Assembly: GCA_949825065.1 (NCBI GenBank)
Contig: OX463842.1
Location: 2,755,011-2,819,010 of the forward strand
Length of the DNA stretch: 64,000 nucleotides
Source: Odontocerum albicorne
Taxonomy: Eukaryota > Arthropoda > Insecta > Trichoptera > Odontoceridae
Reading direction: 5' to 3'
The first letter of the stretch is position 1. Each line of letters opens with the position of its first letter. Positions 31,860 through 42,760 of this stretch are shown here, in pieces. The translations under genes and the position numbers were made by a program. Below the pieces are notes generated by a model. It was not told the DNA's origin, made no database searches, and worked only from the letters and a program-made list of their open reading frames with translations.

Positions 31860-32402
31860 TAAGGTGTCCCAAAAATGTATACACACTTTACACCGTGCCA
31901 TTTACTTAAACTTTCTACAGAAATTTGTCAAACCTCGCGTTCGCAAAAAGTTGAGAAATAAGAAAGACTTTTGTTTCCAGCAAAATGATGCACCTCCCTA
32001 TTACGAGTACCATCGTTATGTAAGGGTCTATCTTGATGAAACTTTATCGGACAGATTGATTGGACGTAGATGTTGCATTGGATACCTCCACGCTTCTCAG
32101 ACCTCACGCTAGTGAACTTTTTTATGGGGGCTCATCAAAGATAAACTTTAAAGCACAAAACCGACAACAGGAAATGAATTGAGAGCAAGTATTAAAACAA
32201 AATGCACTTAAATACCAAAACAAATTCTTTGTAATGTTTGCAACTCCACGTTATCAGCAATGCATGGACCAGATCAATTTGAGTACTAGTGATAACTAAT
32301 AAAATCTAAATCTGTTTTCTTTAATTAATTTTTTTTGTTAAATTTATATATCTTAGAAAATGAATTTATAATCGTTTAAATACACTTTTTGAGACACCTA
32401 TA
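31860..32402 (+). pseudogene. IS630/Tc1-mariner-type transposon relic with terminal repeats
   Basis: The left tip ggtgtcccaaaaatgtatac and the right tip (inward) ggtgtctcaaaaagtgtatt form terminal inverted repeats, with TA dinucleotides at or next to both edges. Between them a frame reads FCFQQNDAPPYYEYHRYVRV, YLDETLSDRLIGRRCCI and then decays where WPPRSPDLTP is expected. FQQD-APPH and VR-YLDE-----WIGRRG are the signature of the same transposase class as the relic at 28.0-28.3 kb. The N-terminal half and the last catalytic block are deleted. Confidence 0.75.
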
Positions 32403-32454
32403 GTAAAAATGTGAAAGCAAATGTAATTGATTCTAATTTATCCTTATACACACT

Positions 32455-32850
32455 TATTTATTTATTTAACGCTTTTATTGCTAATAAAAACTAGTGGGAT
32501 TATTGCCAGACGGCAATCTCTTCCAACCAACCAGACAAAAGCAAATGAAGCAAGTTGCATTAATCATTCAAATGACTATCCATCCTCACGAAATTCATAA
32601 ACACATACGTGAGCATATGCCCACGAACTCCACAAAGACGGGCAATCAGCCGAACATTATTTTTCATATAAAGTGAGATATCATCAATCAAAAGAAAAGG
32701 AAGGGATGATGGAGAGGAAAGGAAAAATCGAGAATGAAACACGTTATTTTACTGGCCAGAAATTAAGAGGTTTGGCAGTCGCTTCTTAAAGCATGCAAAG
32801 GACGGAGCGAGTCTTATATTGGTTTGTAACTGATTCTAGAGTCTCACTGG
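32455..32850 (-). pseudogene. LINE 3' UTR fragment, minus strand
   Basis: Reverse complement of the 21.5-22.0 kb LINE end: 'gagactctagaatcagttac', 'ggtttgtaactgattc'-type coding tail, 'gatgatatctcactttatat' and 'ggttggttggaagagattgc', ending in 'agcgttaaataaataaata'. The minus frame still shows a decayed R-WN-L block. It is truncated at 'gtctcactg'. Confidence 0.7.
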
Positions 32851-32925
32851 TTGGCTGGAAATGATTGCCACCTGGCAATAAGCACCCCAGGTTCTATATG
32901 CAATAAAAGTGTTAAATAAATAAAT
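32851..32925 (+). mobile_element. SINE A/LINE tail, plus strand, back to back with the previous entry
   Basis: 'ggttggctggaaatgattgc', 'cacctggcaataagcacccc' and 'gcaataaaagtgttaaataa' form the shared 3' tail. It abuts the truncated end of the minus-strand LINE copy, so two 3' tails point outward from one junction. Confidence 0.65.
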
Positions 32926-33185
32926 ATACATCTCACAGATGCAGATTCGAAAGATACAATAGAGATATCCCATAAAGGGTCTTCAAAACAATGAAACAAA
33001 ATTTAAAATCAATCCGCTCGTGACACTTAAGCCAGTCTACACATTTTAGAAACGGACTAAAATGACAATATGTTATTTATGACAACCATACACGTACGTA
33101 TATTATAACAGCTAGGCAGGTGCATGGAAAAAAGACTCAAGTCTAGAAATTAGTGAAGCAGCCAGGCTAGAATAAATTTGTGTAT
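32926..33185. other. No recognised feature
   Basis: Spacer before the 36-bp array. Confidence 0.4.
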
Positions 33186-33905
33186 GTTGTGTCCCCTGTA
33201 GACTGAGAGGACAGCCATGCCTCTTTTAGGGTAGGTAAAGACGACAGTCATGTCCCTTGAATGGTAGGTAGAGAGGACAATCATGTTTCTTTTAAGATAG
33301 GCAGAGAGCACAGTCATGTCCTCTTTAGGGTAGGCAGAGAGGACAGTCATATCCCTTTTAGGGTAGGCAGAGAGGACAGTTGTGTCTATTTTAGGGTAGG
33401 CAGAAAGAACAGTCATCTCCCTTTTAGGGTAGGTAGAGAAGACAGTCGTGTCCCTTTTAGGGTAGACACAGAGGACAGTCATGCCCCTTTTAGGGTAGGC
33501 AGAGAGGACAGTCGTGTCTCTTTTAGGGTAGGCTGAGAGAACAGTCATGTCCCTTTTAGGGTAGGCAAAAAGGACAGTCATGTATCTTTTATGGTAGGCA
33601 GAGAGGACAGTAATTTCCCTTTTAGAGTAGGCAGAGAGGACAGTCGTGTCTCTTTTAGGGTAGGCAGAGAGAACACTCATGTCCCTTTTATGGTAGGCAG
33701 AGAGAACAGTCATGTCACTTTTAGGGTAGGCAGAGAGGATAGTCATGTCTCTTTTAGGATAGACACAGAGAACAGTCATGCCCCTTTTAGAGTAAGCAGA
33801 GAGGACAGGCATGTCTCTTTTAGGGTAGACACAGAGAATAGTCATGTCCCTTTTAGGGCAGGCAGAGAGGACAGTCGTGTCTCTTTTAGTCGACATAGAG
33901 AACAT
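33186..33905. repeat. 36-bp minisatellite, about 20 units, derived from a LINE coding end
   Basis: The unit contains tagggtaggcagagaggaca and gtcatgtcccttt. The minus strand reads TVLSAYPKRDM per 12-codon unit, an open frame of about 250 codons. The 24.64-kb LINE end reads SIVSAYPKR with nearly the same bases (gtctctgcctaccccaaaag), so the array most likely grew from a LINE 3' coding end. Three opposite-strand frames also stay open. There is no flanking gene structure. Confidence 0.93.
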
Positions 33906-35636
33906 TTATGTCCTTTGAATAGCATTTCGCACACATATGGTACGCTTGTAGCTTAACTAAGTAAGAAAGGATTATTTAGATGATTTGAACACAAAAATAT
34001 ACTGAATTAATTTGAATAATACTTATCAAGATTTTCCAGCATAGTAATACCCGTCAAGTGGTTGTGCAGAGGTGTTCTTACCTAGAAAAGAAGAAATAAA
34101 ATAATAAGTATTTTTATAAAACAAATATTTACAGTTAAACAATGAACGAAAATATTAGGATATTTTTTAACAGTTGTTACCTAAGTTAGTCGTTAACTAA
34201 AAGCGTCTTATCAGAATTGACAATATACAGATATGTTTCAAGCATTTATATTTGTAGCGTTGTGGTAGAACCTTTAACATTTGTCCGGAGTTGTTGGGTT
34301 CGATTCTTTAAAAAATAGTGGAAAAATGAAAGTAGATATAATTAATTGACATAACCTTAAAAACACTATCGTATCGTTAGGCTAATCCTAGCTCATTTAT
34401 TTTTATAGTAATTTACCGATAGAACGACGGTGGGGTTTTGACAACCAAGAAAAAGTTTATATAAACGCCTAGAGACGTTTTAAATAATATTTCATCCTAA
34501 ATATTTAATATTAATTTTCTTTTGTAAATAATAAAACCTACCTTATTTTATCATCAGTTGACTAAGAATTAGGGGGCTCGTGGTCTATATGGGAATATCT
34601 CATTAATCAGCTCATTTTAGACTTGTGGGGATCCACGGTCGTCGCTGAATATTGTCGCATATATACGGTCAATGACCGATGAAACGACCTTCAGATTCCT
34701 CGATAAATTATATTAAACAGTCCAAAGGTCACATGCCAACCATTGACGCCGGCCGAGCATCGCGCCGCATTCCATACTAGAGAGAGAACGCGCCACGCTG
34801 TCTCGCCAGTTTCGTAAATAAAATATCACCAACATACGATATTATTCATTTCTGCATTCACAGAAGCGAGACAGAAGCATATCGCGAGCGCACTCTCGTG
34901 CACATTCCAAAAACATATAAATACCTACGTTACTATAAAAAAAGGGACACTCTCTCTTTCCGCATTGCGATCTAACGTGTTTTATTTATTTACCAACTAC
35001 TATCATCATCTCTTCAAATAAAGAACCATTCTGCTAAAGACTTATATTTTTAATACATTATTTTCAGTTGAGAATTGTCATAATAATTTATAGGTTTTTT
35101 CCCCTTTTTGACAAAAATATATTCATTAGAAAACCACAGCGTATCTTCAATAGTACCTGCGAGAGAGATAAACGTAGAAGAAGAAATGAGAGATTTTAAT
35201 CAAAATGTCCTGACTGCGTCCATAATGAGTGCTTGAGGAGCTATTTCGGAGAAGTCCTGAATTTTAAGATATTTTCATTAAAACAGTCTACTGTTGAATT
35301 TTTCTGAACAATCAAATATCATCCTGGAGAAGCGAGCCAACTTTGAAGTTAAAAAAAATTACTTTCGAGATTTGTACCCCTTTTGTATTTTTATTGTTGG
35401 CTTATTATTCACTTATCATAAAAATTATTAATTAATTAATTTTCCTTTTCCATCTATGTTCTGTTTTTTTTATTCTGTCACAAACTGTCTAATGTCGCAG
35501 TTTTTACGTTTATTTCTTTATATTAATTATTTTTAGCGATGCCTCGCTGAATATTTGTATCTTCTCATTTTGTGGAAATGTTTTATTGGTGTACTATTCA
35601 ATATTTGTTTTATTATTATTTTTTTCAATTTATATA
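33906..35636. other. No gene recognised; GC-richer block with TATA-like motif at about 34560-35000
   Basis: Within otherwise AT-rich DNA, 34560-35000 has many CG dinucleotides (cattgacgccggccgagcat, gagagaacgcgccacgctgt). A TATA-like catataaatacc at about 34914 is followed by gggacactctctctttccgc. It could be a promoter, the LTR of an LTR element or another mobile-element end. No open frame follows within the next kilobase. A weak SINE-like B-box (gggttcgattctt) lies near 34290. Confidence 0.35.
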
Positions 35637-36570
35637 TCATCATCATCATCATTGTCAACCAGGGTCGATCCACTGCTGGATGAAGGTCTTACCAAGTTGA
35701 CTCCAAACAGTTCGATCCTTTGCTCGCCTTTGCCACGTGATGCTGCCATGCTTCCTGATTTCGTCCATCCAGCGTACCTTCGGTCTTCTTCTAGGCCTCT
35801 TTATGCCTCTTGGATACCATTGGATTATTTTGGATGTCCATCGGGAGTCTGACATTCTGGCTACATGTCCGGCCCATTGCCACTTCATTCTTTTGCACAC
35901 CTTTATAACGTCTTCTACCTTTGTTATATTGCGAATCCAGGTGTTTCGTTTACGGTCTATTTTAGTATATCCTTACATGCATCTCTCCATGCCCCTTTGT
36001 ACGGTCTGCAGCTTTTGCGTGTTCTTTACTGTGAGCGTCCATGTCTCGCAGCCATACGTAAGTACTGGAAAAATGCACTGGTTGTAGACCCTTCGCTTCA
36101 AGGATATTGGGAGATTATTTTTGAAGATGTTGTTCAAACGTCCAAATGAGCTCCACGCCAGTTTTGTCCTTCGTGCTATTTCCTCCGATATGCCACCTAC
36201 AAAGGAAATAAATTGGCCCAGATACACATATTCCTGGACAAGTTCTAGCGGCTTTCCATCTACGTTTATTGGTTTTGGGGTAGCAAAGCTGTTCATCATA
36301 TATTTGGTTTTTGAAATATTCATTTTTAAACCAACTCCTATGCTGACCTCTGCCAATTCTTGCAGTTGGTGCTGAAGATCATTCGGGTTTTGTGAGAATA
36401 TAACGATATCGTCTGCAAATCTCAAATGGCTCAGGTATTTTCCATCAATCGCCAGCCCTTTATTTTCCCATTCTAGTTTATTAAATATGTATTCCAGTGT
36501 AGCTGTGAATAATTTTGGGGTCATAGTGTCTCCTTGACGAACTCCCTTATCGATTCGGAAGGATATATAC
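35637..36570 (-). pseudogene. RTE-like retrotransposon, second half of the polymerase to 3' tail
   Basis: The best RTE copy in the window. The minus strand reads FRIDKGVRQGDTMTPKLFTA, LSHLRFADDIVIFSQN (catalytic FADD), LKMNISKTKYMMN, VQEYVYLGQFIS and PISLKRRVYNQCIFPVLTYG, then CETWTLTVKNTQKLQTVQRG. After a single in-frame TAA at about 35970-35972 it continues as RNTWIRNITKVEDVIKVCK, WQWAGHVARMSDSRW, GIKRPRRRPKVRWMDEIRKH and FIQQWIDPG-stop. A (TGA/ATG)n tail lies at 35637-35655. Endonuclease and polymerase fingers are missing (5' truncation near 36566). One stop in about 300 codons suggests a fairly young copy. Confidence 0.88.
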
Positions 36571-36651
36571 AATATAAATTGAAAAAAATTATATATACCA
36601 TACATATTCATTATTTTCAAAACATACATCCATGCCCATATATTAGATGTT

Positions 36652-37198
36652 AACATAAGTTGTGTCCTTTTTTTCCAAATTTAAAAATGGTAAAGGTTAT
36701 ACATCATTCGAAAGAAAATTTTCTGTTCTAGAAGATATTTTGTTTGCTTTTACGTTACATATATTATTTTATTTGATTACACGCCTTAAAAATGGAATGT
36801 CAAGTAGACGAAAGTAAGCATTTTCGACACCTCCTTCTGTTCGCGTTCAATCGACAGAATAAAGCTGCCAAAGCTGCTCGCGATATTATCGAAGTGTACG
36901 GTGAAGATGCTATGAATAAAATGACAGCTCGTCGATGGTTTTTCCTTCAATAATGACGTCGAATTGCGGACATGGTTGGGCGAATTCCTCGAGTCAAGAT
37001 CGGATGGTTTTTATCGCACAGGCATTGAAAAACTTGTAGAACGTTGGCAAGAAGTTGTAAATAATGAAGGAGAATACATTATTGACTAATTTGTTGTAAA
37101 TAATAAAGGAAAATGCATTATTGATTAATTTGTTGTAATTTTTTTTGTTGTGTCCATTTGTTCTCTTCATTTGGAAAAAAACGGACACAACTTATGTA
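36652..37198 (+). mobile_element. Mariner, internally deleted, with terminal repeats
   Basis: The ends share cataagttgtgtccttttttt (left) and cataagttgtgtccgttttt (right, inward). The transposase start is MECQVDESKHFRHLLLFAFN, AKAARDIIEVYGEDAMNKMT and ARRWFFLQ-stop, the paired helix-turn-helix of a cecropia-type mariner. Only its end then remains: GIEKLVERWQEVVNNEGEYI and ID-stop. The catalytic core is missing, so this is a MITE-like deletion derivative of about 545 bp. An edge TA has mutated on one side. Confidence 0.82.
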
Positions 37199-37527
37199 AA
37201 CACCCAATACAATATATATATACTTGTTTTTTTTTTTCATATATGTACAACCTTTTACATTAAGAATAAAATAAGTCTCTTAATGGGCGGGAGGGGTGGA
37301 CACAGAAGGGTGGGTGAGTCCAAGACATAGCAGAGGACCACAAAAATGGATGTGAGCAGAGGACCATAGTCGAAGATCACGAAACTGAGAAGGCGATGAA
37401 AAAGAAACAAATTTTAAAAAAATAATCGCACTTTCAAAATTTTAAGAATAAAAAAATGTCGTCTCAGTAAATATTTCGTGATTTAAAAAAAATTACTTAA
37501 AAACTGAAAAAATGTTAACTTAAGTTG
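37199..37527. other. No recognised feature
   Basis: AT-rich with a short GA-rich block. Nothing supported. Confidence 0.4.
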
Positions 37528-38080
37528 TTAACCTTTCCCTTCCTGTCCTAAAAAAATCGCGCGTCTCGGTGCTGTGTATTCAATTTAAATTTAACTTTAA
37601 AATCGGAAAAATAACAATATTTTATTAGCCAATCGCTTAAATTAATTGAATTTTAAATCGAAAGTGATAATAATTGAAATTTAATTGCTGAAAATATGAA
37701 AAACACATCGGCTGACATTCACAAAACGGGGGAAGAGACCACCTCAAATGGATGGCCGAGAGCTACTGAGAACTGAGACAGGACTCGGTCTCGGACTGTT
37801 ATACCTCGAAGGAAGAAACACAATTGCGAACTGAGATTATATTTCTTGCGTTCCCATATACCGAAGTAGAGTGAAAGTGAGACGTGAATAGCGTCACTTC
37901 CTCACCCAGAGCGGTTTTTTAGAATTAATATACCTACGTCACACACTGGCACACGTTTGATTGTATTGGTGAATTTATTCCCGATTTTCACAAAATATCT
38001 CTGATGTGGCCTGGTGGAGATATTAATGTTTTTTAGAAGCAATGTGTACTAGTTACACATCACAGGGAGGGAAGAGTTAA
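37528..38080 (+). mobile_element. TTAA element, copy 6
   Basis: TTAA at 37528-37531 and 38077-38080. End A has lost part of its palindrome (tgtgtattcaatttaaattt). End B has the intact gtgtactagttacacatcac. About 70 bases before end B are deleted relative to copy 1. Confidence 0.85.
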
Positions 38081-39025
38081 AAGCACAATGTTTATATTTT
38101 TTTACATGAGAATATTTAGTCTCAAAAAAGTTAACTGATAAAAGTTTTGTCACCCCACCTTTGAAAAAAATCTCACATAATTCGAAAATATCGGTAAGCC
38201 ACCCTTAATTTAGTAAAAGGTTTACATTTTCCCACTTTCCCGAGCGCATGCGGCCCTTTACATATAATTGAAAACATACAATTTCCAACGCGAATGAATA
38301 AATAAAGTGATTTCACCGTAATATCCTTTTCACGAAATAATCCGTGGATAATTATATTTTTTTTAATATTTAAATGGGAGAGCGCGAAAGTTAATCGCTT
38401 GGACTCGGTAATTGGTTTTTATGAGGACCCTCAATTGTGCTTTCCCTTTTCTGTTCCGTAAAAATTATAATGCTCGTGGAGTTTTTTTCAAGATGAAATG
38501 GTTTCCTTCAACGTTTCATTTACATTTTTGGAAAGAAGTCATTCTAAGATAGACTTCGTGATAATTTTCAATTTAGTTTTTTATTTTTTTATCTCAATTT
38601 CTTCTCGTTTTCTTTCACAATCTTCCTAAAGTTATTCATGCAAAATAACTAGTAAAAGTTATAGTACAATAAGTTAGTTAAACTTTCAGGGCAAACTGCC
38701 TTTGATTGTTTAACTTCTTTATTACAAAATAAACGAAAACATAATAATAACGGAACTAATTTCAACAAGTACTGCAAGAGGTTAAGTGGCAGTACCTTAT
38801 GAAAATCATTGACTAATCTAGGATCATCTAGAAATTACTCATCCCCATGTCCGCTGACCCTTTGAATTCTTTAACTTCGGGTCTAAGTATCTTTCAATGC
38901 ACGGACAGCGGCCGCACCCCGGAAACTCCGTGGGCCCGATGCTTAGCTTTGTGAAGAGGCACAAAGGCTGATCACTTTTGCTTATGTGTTTTCCCTATCC
39001 TCTCTTCTTAAACCTTCCAATTTTT
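38081..39025. other. No gene; small GC-rich block at about 38840-38980
   Basis: 'cacggacagcggccgcaccc' and 'actccgtgggcccgatgctt' stand out from the AT-rich background. Not assigned to any family. Confidence 0.35.
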
Positions 39026-39265
39026 ATCCACATTAGTATATCACAAAACATTTCTATCCACATTAGTATATCACAAAACATTTCTACAACACTCATGTTC
39101 CCATCAAACATCCACAAGAGCACATTTCTATAACACTCATGTTCCCATCAAACATCCACTAGAACACATTTCTATAACACTCATGTTCCCATCAAACATC
39201 CACTAGAGCATATTTCTATAACACTTATGATATGTTCCCATCAAACATTCACTAGTGCACATTTT
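39026..39265. repeat. Two adjoining tandem repeats (30 bp x2, 44 bp x3-4)
   Basis: First atccacattagtatatcaca plus aaacatttct, twice. Then units of cacatttctataacactcat and gttcccatcaaacatccact plus four bases. The shared 'acatttct' suggests one grew from the other. Confidence 0.85.
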
Positions 39266-39289
39266 ATCTGAGACCTACTAATATACCTC

Positions 39290-39640
39290 AAAATACAGTG
39301 TGTTAGCAGGCATCCTGTCGTGTAGCTGAGCATCTTGACTTCCATGATAGCCGCCGAAGATTACCCTCCATCCCTCTCTGCAGACCACAGCTCGAATAGC
39401 AGTTGTCAAATGTAGTCAAGTTGCGTCAAAGGTAGTCTCACTTGATCAGTCCAACGCATTGGGATTTTTCCTCTTGTGCGTCGTACTTCCACGCCTCCAG
39501 TAACCACAAACCTCTCCAAACTGTCTCCATGGCCACGAGTAAATGCACTTAAAGAATCGTAGCACTCACCAAAGGTATATTGTCGAGAATCTGTCGGTGA
39601 TTCCCAGTTCTTCAATAATGGAGGCTTTAGTTCACCTTGC
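39290..39640 (-). pseudogene. RTE-like relic, C-terminal fragment
   Basis: The minus frame reads MKNWESPTDSRQYTFGECYD, SLSAFTRGHGDSLERFVVTG and GVEVRRTRGKIPMRWTDQV, the 'GK-EGRR-RGR-P-RWTDQI' block of RTE-type C-termini. The same block sits, interrupted, at 4231-4860. This uninterrupted copy supplies the empty site for that insertion. Confidence 0.7.
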
Positions 39641-39904
39641 TGTTCACGTGTTGGAAGTAGAGCTCACAATATATACCATACAACATGTATACAATTCCTA
39701 AAACATCTACTGCGGTGTGAAAGACAATGGGGAACCACCGTACTATTTTTTTCAAAAAAAACCACATGAACATCTTCAAAAATTTGTGGATAGCATTCCT
39801 CAGAATTTAGGCTACGAAGAAAAAGAGAATTCCAATTCTAGAAAAAATATACCCTGTCAAGGAGCAAGTTAAATTAAGTAAAAAATCATTACGTTTTCAT
39901 AAGA

Positions 39905-40135
39905 GATGAATATAACGACGTCCATGGCCAGCTGGGTAGACGCCTGTCTTCCAGCTCAGGGGTGGCGATTTCGATTCCCCTTGGAACCCAGATTTTTTAT
40001 GTAAAGAATTCCACTCTAGATTCCACTAAGTATATCTTTAAAATCTTCCTGGTTGATTGGAACAGATTGTCACATGGCAATAAACCCGCCAGGTTATACT
40101 GTATACAATGAAAATATAATACAATTCTATACGAG
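39905..40135 (+). mobile_element. SINE family A, full length
   Basis: Head 'ggccagctgggtagacgcct' with B-box 'cgatttcgattccccttgga', body 'attccactctagattccact', and tail 'ggttgattggaacagattgt' with 'ggcaataaacccgccaggtt', ending 'atacaatgaaaatataatac'. This is the clearest complete copy of family A. Confidence 0.75.
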
Positions 40136-41182
40136 TATGATCAGTGTGTGAATTGTCAAGTGTGACATTTATTTGGAGAATTCTCCGCATTAACGAACAA
40201 GTATGTATTAAACACATATTGGGTTCATACTAGCTACAACAAACTTATTGAATTATATTCCAAGTGAGGCTCTAAGGAAACTTCACTTTAAGATTTAGAT
40301 AAAGACTTGAGAGCTTTTAATTATTTGTGACTGATTTTTTTTTTCAAAAAGTTATCAAGAAGACTGTTGGAAACTTGACGAGGCTGAATAATTTATTTTT
40401 TTTTACAATAAAACATATTTTACAAACTAACTTTGTGCACCTATTTCGAGATTTGATTTTATTTTTAACGATAGTGACCTTTTGAGATGGTTTTTTTCAA
40501 CATGTGTGGAAAGTTTAAAACGAAAGAAATTATACAGATTACTCAGTATTTTGTAATTAAATCATCATAGAAAGAAAATATTTTTTTTATAGGGACGTTA
40601 AAAGAGCAGACTTTCCTGAAGTGTTGTAACTCAATATTCGAATCTATTAATATTAACCGAATAAAAAGTCAAGTTAAGTGTAGGGATAGCAATTTTGTGG
40701 TAAGTTCGTTAGATTAGGAACTTCCCTGCATCTGCATATATTAAGAAAAATATATATAGTTAGAAAACCACAAAGCCTACAAAGGGTAAACAAACTACCA
40801 AAAAACCTTTGAAGATATTCGGATATGTGATAGTATAACTGTATAATGATCATATATAGTCACAAGAAAAAAATGATGCGAGAAAAATAATCCCAAACAA
40901 TAATAAAACACAATCTCGTTACCAATTATCCTTCTTATTCTGCGTTAGGCCCTCACACGCGGTTCTACCCCAACCGGGTCACAGCGTTCAGTGTTAGATT
41001 GCGTAGCTTCTACACGCCTCCAGAGAACACATACAATGAGCAACTGTGTACGATGTGATCCATGGTCTAGATATCCTAGCACTCGTAAAAAGGTGACTAA
41101 TTTAGACCTGACTTATGCATATCATGTGCAGTGCGACCTACTCCGTATCTGATCATATTTAGAGTATACCAACCCATCCAAG
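40136..41182. other. No recognised gene
   Basis: AT-rich to 40930. A more GC-balanced part at 40940-41180 (gcggttctaccccaaccggg) may belong to the retroelement end at its right, but has no readable motif. Confidence 0.35.
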
Positions 41183-41700
41183 ATAAATAAATAAATAACA
41201 AAATAAATACAGGTTTATTGATAGCCACATAGTATGTACATAATACATTTAGACACATTTCAAGAACACATTAAAAAGATAATACATTAAAAAAACCGAA
41301 GCTATCAAAAGGTCTGGGCTCATCTAATAACATCCCCCCGACCAAGATACACACCACCAATATAAGACGAGCCCAGCCACGGGGACACAAGATGTTTTTC
41401 AGCCCACGCCCTTGAACACGTAGAACAGGAAGATAAAAAAAAACACAAAAAATAAATAGATGACAAAAAAAAATACATTCAAGAGAGAAGACATTAAAAG
41501 GTCCGGGCTCATCCCACAAACATTCCCCCGGCCGTGATACACCCCCACCAATGTAGGGCGAGCCCGACCACAAGGTCATCGGGGGGCTTCCATCCCACAC
41601 CCCACGCATATCAAGATTAAAGAATAAATAAAAAAAACAAAAACGTATGGCAGAAAACAAAATAAAAAGTAAACCCACATATACCACCTCAGGTTAACTG
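41183..41700 (-). mobile_element. Probable retroelement 3' end with an internal duplication
   Basis: The minus strand ends in 'caataaacctgtatttattt' and a TTTA/AAATA-type tail at 41183-41215. Inside, two related segments (about 41300-41400 and 41490-41590) share 'ggtcygggctcatc', 'acattcccccggcc' and 'gacgagccc' blocks. A 138-codon minus frame spans both but shows no family motif (SPYIGGGVSRPGECLWDEPG is repeated in weaker form). Identity unknown. Confidence 0.4.
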
Positions 41701-42153
41701 TCAGCAAGAACGAAAAAAAGAAAAGCCTCAAAGGAGTCCAAATTTTACAAAATTACAAATGGGAAATGAAATAGTTGAAACAACATTGAAATAGTTAGGC
41801 AGTAATACATTGCAATATTTAAGCAGTTTTAAAAGAATGAATGAGAAGATAACGCACAAACACGTACGCACAATCCCCGATTCACCACCAGCGAAAAGAA
41901 AGAAAATGAGAAAAAAAAAGAAGCAAATAACGTCATGGAAAACCCATGCATCTCTTTGTCGGGTTGATCACAAGATGCATGTTTTTTTACGTCACACTCG
42001 ACCAACGGGACCGCCGTTTATCGGCGATCGACCTTGTGTCTATTTTCCCCAAAATCTTTAAGTAGACGACAGGAGGTAAGACAGAATGGCGGTGGTTTTT
42101 TTCTTTCTCAATTGGTTCTAAGTTGGTCGATTAACGACATCTTCCGCCATTCT
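41701..42153. other. No recognised feature
   Basis: A 'gacaggaggtaagacagaat' to 'cttccgccattct' stretch has a weak inverted pair (aatggcgg / ccgccatt) just before the TTAA element. Otherwise nothing. Confidence 0.35.
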
Positions 42154-42760
42154 TTAACCCTTCCTGTCCTGTAATGTGTAACTAGTACACATTGCTTCTA
42201 AAAACTTTAATATCTCTATAAATATAGTAAATACTGGGTTCAGATTTTAGGTATTTCTCCGTAATACATTTACGGATTGGATAAAAAAATAATATTAATA
42301 ATAATTAGTACTTATCGGCCAGTTCAGAGATATTTTGTGAAAATCGGGAATAAATTCACCAATACAATCAAACGTGTGCCAGTGTGTGACGTAGGTACAT
42401 TCATTCTAAAAAAACACTATGGGTGAGAAAGCGACGCTATTCACGTCTTACTCTCACTCTAATTCGGTATATGGGAACATAAAAAATAGAATCACAGTTC
42501 GCTCGCTTCTCTCTTCAGTAGCTCGCGGGCATTCGTTTGAGATGGTATTTTTGCCCGTTTTGTGAACGTCGGCCGATTTTTTTTTCATTTTGGCAGCAAT
42601 TTAATTTCAATTATTATCACTTTTGACTTTTGAGCGATTGGTTTTGAATATTCTAATTTTTCCGATTTTTAATCACTATTTTTTACATGTATATTGATGT
42701 GTATTGAATACACAACACAGGAACGGGCGGATTTTTTTAGCACTGTAAGGAAAAGGTTAA
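42154..42760 (-). mobile_element. TTAA element, copy 7
   Basis: TTAA at 42154-42157 and 42757-42760. End B on the left (TTAACCCTTCCTGTCCTGTA, then gtgtaactagtacacattgc). End A on the right (gatgtgtattgaatacacaa, then 'gcactgtaaggaaaagg'). Near full length. Confidence 0.88.

Noticed and set aside
33150..33956. 251-codon minus-strand ORF and two plus ORFs as a possible gene
   Set aside because: Explained by a 36-bp unit derived from a LINE end; frames on both strands stay open for the same reason.
41271..41687. 138-codon ORF as a membrane protein gene
   Set aside because: Hydrophobic look comes from A/T runs on the minus strand; the region resembles a retroelement end with an A-rich tail and an internal duplication.
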